A stretch of 13,211 nt of DNA. It comes from Isohypsibius dastychi. Its lineage: Eukaryota > Tardigrada > Eutardigrada > Parachela > Isohypsibiidae. Below the pieces are notes generated by a model. It saw only the letters and a program-made list of their open reading frames with translations. It was not told the DNA's origin and did not search any database. The position numbers were made by a program, and so were the translations under genes. Numbering within the stretch: the first letter of the stretch is position 1; each line of letters opens with the position of its first letter. This document shows positions 9,030 to 13,211 of the stretch, in pieces. The DNA lies in the NCBI GenBank assembly GCA_034696485.1, contig JAQIWT010000995.1:1-13211 (forward strand). The letters are read 5' to 3'.

Positions 9030-12000
9030 GTACGTCGTTATTTCACAATTAATTATACGACCAAATACAATACCCCTGACCAAAACAATAATTTACTCGT
9101 TAAAAAGTTATTTTGATTTTGCCGAATTCAACATTTTTACCGAAAACACTGACAAAGAACAGGTTCAATAGCACTCAATGTTTAAATTTATATTAGCTTG
9201 GGTTACTTTGCACGATTTCTAAATATTTTTATGCCGATATTGTTTTGAAAATACTGTGTAGCGGTAACTCAAATTGTGCTTTCGCAGGTGTTGTTGGACA
9301 ACAGATTGCGAGGTTCACAGCTGACCCACAACCAAAGGTTGTTCGTCTGGGTGAAAATGTGTCTTTGAAATGCACCATTTGGCCCCCGCTGCCTGTATTT
9401 TGGATGGTCAACGTAAGTGTGAAGTCACCTCAAATAAAAGACATCGTTATTTAAATATTGCCAAGTATTTAAATTTAACCTTTGCAGGGTTTTCCCTTGA
9501 TCTCAAACACCTCGTATGTTTTCAATTTCGACCGAGTCACCGGTAAGTCAACTTATTAACTCAGCTGGATGAGTGCGTCGTCCCGGTGATGCATTCATCA
9601 TCGATCCTGATTGCTGTTTTAATAATTCGCAGGAGAACATGAGATCATCATCAAGAATATCACTTTGGCGCGTGATGGCAAGTACCTGTGCCGAACACAA
9701 AATGCTAATCCAAAACCAGTCAGCAGTCAAGCAGCACAAGTCACCGTTACAGGTAATGATTATTAAAGTAATTCTTTTCAGTACTCTAGTTTGATTGACC
9801 AGTCATTAGTTGGTCAAATCTTGGTGACATGAAAAGCAATTTCCATTTTGAATGGAATTTATATTAATATAACCATGTAAATGCGAAACCAGATTATCGA
9901 ATTTATTGTTAGAATGTGACAGCATCGGAATTTGTAAGTCAAGTCTTACACATCAGAATTTTGATTAGCAGTTTCAACGAAGGCTTGATGGCTGCCAGTG
10001 AAACAATTAGATTCTAACCTCTAAGCAAATAAAATCAACAGTGCATTCTGATTTCTCACGTTCGCGCCTCAACATGAGAGTTAATTTGTGAAAATGTGTC
10101 AAGGTGAGCAATGACCTTTACACTCTTGTTCGACCGGCGAATATAGTGTATCGACTTTGATGGATCATAGCTATTTGAATGTCATTATTTATATTTGACT
10201 ATGCAACCCACTTGTAACATCCCGTGTTAATTAGTTCCTCCTACGGAAATCAAACTGGTTCCATTCAATCCCACAACAATCGTCCAGGAGAACGTGGAGA
10301 CCTTCTTGACATGCCAATCCAACGGAGCAAAGCCAGCACCATTGGTACAATGGTTCAAAGACGATACCCTCGTCGAGAACGGTGTGGATACTCAAGTCTT
10401 CACGAGTGAACCAACGAAAATCGAAAATGTCACGAGCACCTTCAAGTGGACCCCGAGCCGGTCAGAGAATGAGAAGAGAATTTACTGCGTTGCATCCCAT
10501 CCAGCTTTGCAAGGAGGACCATTGAAATTCGAGACGCTTCTTACAGTAGAATGTGAGTATTTACAAATTTTATAAAAATCACTTGAAATTGAACCTGATT
10601 TAAGTAGTAATTTCTTCATGATAGAATTTTGTGTTAGGATTAAATTTAGCTCAAATTGTTTCAGTCAATATAATACTGTTTGTTGTAGCGGGATATTTTC
10701 TGAATCTAGTTTGAGTTAATCGGTAAATTTCTTTGCATTTTCTGCTGATTAATTCCAGAGATAGTCCGAACTGTCAGTCGGGGCATCCATAAAAAACGAG
10801 ATGTTTCAAAGTCATAAATAAAGAAATGCAATAGTGTATTGCGCAATACGGAAATGAAGACGATGCAAGATGACATCTGAATGAGTTTCTGCATCTTGTC
10901 TCTCTGACTTTTAATTGAACTGTTTTTTATTCTTCCCACAGATGCTCCTGCGGTCAAGATTGCTTCCGTTCCCGAAGTTGTGAAAGTCGGCGAGTCAGTC
11001 ACTCTTCAGTGTATCGTTGATGCTAATCCGTATATTGATTTGAAATTCCGATGGACCAAAAATGGACTGCCAATATCCGATGCGTTCGGGGGAAGCTTGT
11101 TTATCGAGAAAGCAGAACGCAGCGAGCGAGCAGCATTGTACACATGTGAAACGACCAACAAAATTGGGAGTAACTCTGCGGGATTCATTCTTGACGTTCA
11201 ATGTAAGAAACCACATCAAAGTGTCATTACAGTATTATGAATTCAAAAAGTGCCATTAATCTTCCATTTCGTGGGATACACTCGGTCTCTTCGCTGACTC
11301 ACTTTCATCGGTACCACAGTATCTGCCGATGCCTCAAAAATTAGATTTTTAAATCTCTCATGGATTTCTTAAATGTTTTCGTGGCTTTCTTTTCTTTTTG
11401 ATTCGTACAGAACGCTATTAAAAGTGAGATTATTTCTTAATTTGTGGGTGATTTCTGATTTGATTGTCTCAAATTTACGAAATTTACAAATTCTTTTTAT
11501 TGATGTTTACAAAATACTTATGGCTCTAGTTTCGTTTGTTTCAGATCCTCCGACATTTTATTCGGTTCGTGAAGTGTATGCCGGTGAACTCAACACTGAT
11601 GTCTTCCTGATTTGCAATGTCGATTCCAATCCCCCAGCCGCAATATCATGGGTTCATGAAGCGTCTTCCGAAGTGTTAGGAAGACAATCGACATTACAAG
11701 TCCATCCAAAGCACCCCACTGATTTCGGTATTTACATCTGCATCGCAAATGCGCCCGGCTTCCCGTCTGTCCGAAAAGAAATTCGCGTCGTTCAAAAAGG
11801 CCCACCATTCATCTCGGCAGAGTCGTCAATATATGCCAGCGTGGGAGATACAAACGTGCTGATCAAGTGCATTGCGAATGGACTTCCGGTGGCCGAAACT
11901 ATTCGCTGGACCAATCCACAAGGAAAGTCTCTCATTCCACAAATGGATGCACGGTTTGAAATCAATCAAGAAATACTTATTGACCGCGTAATTTCCCGGC

Positions 12001-13084
12001 TTTCCATCAAAAATATTAAAAAAGAGGATTTTGGAATGTACAATTGTTCGGCGAACAACGCTTACGGCGACAACGAACGGCTCATCCCTTTGAAAGAAAC
12101 AGGTTGGTTTTAATCACGGCTCAAGTGTTGTGGGTCAAACGCGATGGACTTAACTTGATCACTCTTTTTATTAATATGGTAGCGTTATAATTTCTCTATC
12201 GTTTCAGACTGGATGTTACCTGTTATTATTGGATCTGCCGTTGGCGGTGGCTTTTTGCTCGCTGTTATCGCCATCACAGCCTTCTTGTGCATCCGATGTC
12301 GTTCTCACAATCGGCTCAAGCAAGCCAGTGGTAAGTGTTTACCATTTTGAAACTGAATCTGCCTCCGAGCTAGTCCAACACCTTTTCATTAAACTTTCAT
12401 CGTTTCAAAAAATGTGTTAGTTACCGGTTCAAGTAAAAAGTTTCGCCAACCGTAAACTTGAATTGAATTTCATACTTACTTAGCTTTTAGATTTCGTTGA
12501 ATTCCCCATCGTCTTTCGACTTAATGCGGAGAAAATTATTTTTGAATACTGCTAGCTGTAATTCAATAAAAATAAAAAAATGTGGAAAAAGGTCAAATGG
12601 GGTTTTCTTGTTTTTATTAGATACTTCCGGTAGCACAACAACCAGCGATGACCTGGAAGTGAAAAGTGCCACTGGAATGGCTCATGGAGTTAGCGGTCAT
12701 CTGGATCACATGTATAACGCCAGCAGCAGTGAAACACTCACGAACACAAAGCACAATAGCTGGGTCGGAGCCAATAATCATCAGCAGGAGACGCTGCACT
12801 CAAATCCCTACACGATTCATGGGGATTATGGCCGGAAGGATATGCAGAATTACTACACTCGATACGCTGATTACGAGCAAGAATATAATCCCGGCTCATT
12901 CATCGCCGTGCCTACGAATTATACTCCAACCATGTCCATAACGGAGCATCATGAATTGGAGGGCAGTCGGGATCCGTCTCCATATCACGCTTCCGGTCTA
13001 CCACGAATGGAACCTTTATACGGACGACATCCGGCGGTGATGCTGGACTCGACTCTCAATAACCGTTTAGCCACAAATGTCTAA
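8945..13084 (+). CDS. KIRREL-like: Neph/IRRE-family cell adhesion receptor, five Ig domains, single-pass membrane protein (9 exons, spliced)
   Basis: Join 8945-9029, 9288-9412, 9488-9542, 9633-9752, 10235-10552, 10942-11202, 11545-12102, 12208-12330 and 12621-13084: 2109 nt, 702 aa plus TAA, with no frame break and all introns GT-AG. Seen: signal peptide (about 1-32); five Ig domains with Cys/Trp/Cys at 57/67/108, 155/168/213, 258/272/303, 345/357/387 and 430/443/489; a hydrophobic span at about 511-536 followed by RCRSHNR; a 166-residue tail ending ATNV. Family knowledge: five Ig domains without FN3 repeats, a CD80-like second domain (QENVETFLTCQSNGAKPAP), a GPP linker before Ig5 and an Ig5 ending like Neph1 indicate Neph1/Roughest/Kirre/SYG-1. 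These proteins bind in trans through Ig1 to each other or to nephrin-type partners, in myoblast fusion, synapse choice and filtration slits. Length is close to fly Roughest and worm SYG-1. The start is the first ATG after an in-frame TAA at 8903. Nephrin is less likely because it has more Ig domains plus FN3. Confidence 0.93.
9288..9412 (+). CDS. Exon 2: start of Ig1
   Basis: Enters in phase 1 after ttcgcag and leaves in phase 0 before GTAAGT, the only junction of this gene not in phase 1. It encodes residues 30-70: the mature N terminus, the GENVSLKC strand with the first Ig1 cysteine (C57), the core tryptophan W67, and an N-glycosylation sequon at N52. Confidence 0.9.
9488..9542 (+). CDS. 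Exon 3: middle of Ig1
   Basis: A 55-nt exon between acceptor tttgcag and donor GTAAGT, encoding residues 71-88 (GFPLISNTSYVFNFDRVT) with a sequon at N77. It is supported because it restores frame between exons 2 and 4 and supplies the middle strands of Ig1. The flanking introns are only 75 and 90 nt and both contain in-frame stops, so it cannot be read through. Confidence 0.85.
9633..9752 (+). CDS. Exon 4: end of Ig1
   Basis: Phase 1 in and out. It encodes residues 90-128, including EHEIIIKNITLARDGKYLC with the second Ig1 cysteine (C108) and the typical G-x-Y-x-C turn, then the last strand QAAQVTVT. Sequon at N97. The acceptor is attcgcag and the donor GTAATG. Confidence 0.9.
9753..10234 (+). 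other. Intron 4 (482 nt)
   Basis: The longest intron of the proximal gene, from GTAATG to a pyrimidine-poor acceptor gttaattag. It is AT-rich with stops in all forward frames. I see no nested gene, repeat or extra exon. The Ig1 and Ig2 exons on each side join in phase 1. Confidence 0.75.
10235..10552 (+). CDS. Exon 5: Ig2 (CD80-like C2-set)
   Basis: One exon for one domain, phase 1 in and out, residues 130-234. It starts with the VPPTE linker and carries C155, the family-typical NGAKPAPLVQWFKDD segment with W168, and the closing RIYCVASHPALQGG with C213. In Neph proteins this second domain follows the binding Ig1 closely and positions it. Sequon at N193. Confidence 0.93.
10553..10941 (+). 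other. Intron 5 (389 nt)
   Basis: Runs from donor GTGAGT to acceptor cttcccacag. It is AT-rich and interrupted by stops in the gene's frame. I see no additional exon, RNA gene or repeat in it. Confidence 0.8.
10942..11202 (+). CDS. Exon 6: Ig3
   Basis: Phase 1 in and out, residues 236-321. The domain opens with YAPAVKI, has GESVTLQC (C258), the FRWTKNGLPI core with W272, and the closing AALYTCETTNKIGS with C303. The NKIGS stretch resembles the N-x-x-G turn common in I-set domains. The exon ends in a split Tyr codon that begins the YPP linker of the next domain. Confidence 0.93.
11203..11544 (+). other. Intron 6 (342 nt)
   Basis: GTAAGA to tttcag. The last 172 nt are T-rich and happen to be open in frame with exon 7 from an ATG at 11373, giving a hydrophobic read-through. 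This is best explained as intronic T-richness, because exon 6 joins exon 7 cleanly in phase 1 at the conserved YPP linker. Confidence 0.8.
11545..12102 (+). CDS. Exon 7: Ig4 and Ig5 fused in one exon
   Basis: The largest exon (558 nt), residues 323-507, phase 1 in and out. Ig4 has C345, W357 (AAISWVHE) and C387 in TDFGIYICIANAPG. The KGPPFIS linker leads to Ig5 with C430, W443, the long RFEINQE...DRVISRLSIKN segment, and C489 in EDFGMYNCSANNAYG, closing with ERLIPLKET as in Neph proteins. The donor is GTTGGT, poorer than the other donors of the gene. Confidence 0.93.
12208..12330 (+). CDS. Exon 8: transmembrane segment
   Basis: Phase 1 in and out, residues 509-548. After DWM comes a continuous hydrophobic, Gly-rich span (about 511-536, including VIIGSAVGGGFLLAVIAI), then the basic stop-transfer RCRSHNRLK, giving a type I topology. 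The acceptor is gtttcag and the donor GTAAGT. Confidence 0.93.
12621..13084 (+). CDS. Exon 9: cytoplasmic tail and stop
   Basis: Encodes residues 550-702 and the TAA at 13082-13084. The tail is Ser/Thr-rich at first (TSGSTTTSDD). It then has a dense tyrosine cluster (Tyr 626, 627, 630, 633, 637 and 649 among eleven tail tyrosines) and ends LATNV. The last residues fit the class I PDZ ligand S/T-x-hydrophobic; the family often ends THV and binds PDZ scaffolds such as ZO-1 or X11-type proteins. The tyrosine cluster is a plausible kinase/SH2 docking region, by analogy with Neph1. Confidence 0.93.
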
Positions 13085-13211
13085 GCGCAAACCGGAAACG
13101 CATCAAATCTCCTTTCAATGTCAAAAAGCAATTCTCGAAGTCTTACGTTTTTATTTTGTTTGATTGGGAATCCACGTTGCAATTCCGCTTTTGCTCTTGC
13201 CCACTGGCTAA
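13085..13211 (+). other. 3' UTR, partial
   Basis: Follows the TAA stop. No AATAAA or close poly(A) signal occurs before the window ends, so the transcript continues beyond 13211. Confidence 0.7.

Noticed and set aside
11373-11544. In-frame hydrophobic extension before Ig4 from an ATG in intron 6
   Set aside because: Exon 6 splices cleanly to 11545 in phase 1 at the conserved YPP linker. The extension is T-rich intron sequence; an N-truncated isoform from here has no promoter support.

Overview
The window is eukaryotic, and animal: its only clear gene is a multi-exon cell-adhesion receptor with GT-AG introns of about 75-480 bp. The protein is an immunoglobulin-superfamily receptor with five Ig domains, one membrane span and a C-terminal PDZ-ligand-like end. 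This is the plan of the Neph/IRRE family (Neph1/KIRREL in vertebrates, Roughest and Kirre in flies, SYG-1 in nematodes). Base composition, compact introns and the divergent sequence suggest a protostome invertebrate, but the species cannot be read from the sequence.

Layout. Bases 1-3700 contain no recognisable gene. A striking cluster of inverted repeats lies at 370-522: a perfect 39-bp-arm hairpin followed by a smaller one, separated and flanked by three copies of one 9-base spacer. At 3715-3781 a short ATG-led hydrophobic exon ends in a strong donor in phase 1. It looks like a distal alternative first exon for the receptor, which would make 3782-9287 a 5.5-kb first intron. That stretch holds only weak candidates: a TATA box with a small ORF, a 21-codon signal-peptide-like ORF, a possible minus-strand exon at 5227-5377, and a 51-nt possible cassette or 5' UTR exon at 8236-8286.

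From 8945 to 13084 the receptor gene can be followed exon by exon: signal peptide (exon 1), Ig1 (exons 2-4), Ig2 (exon 5), Ig3 (exon 6), Ig4 and Ig5 together (exon 7), transmembrane segment (exon 8) and the whole cytoplasmic tail with the stop codon (exon 9). The nine exons join without a frame break into 702 codons. Every junction is phase 1 except exon 2/exon 3, which is phase 0. The window ends in the 3' UTR before any poly(A) signal.

Main points for follow-up: the possible second promoter with its own signal-peptide exon; a weak splice donor just before the transmembrane exon, whose retention would give a soluble five-Ig ectodomain; and the palindrome cluster. I found no bacterial-type operon, CRISPR array, rRNA, tRNA or intact transposon.
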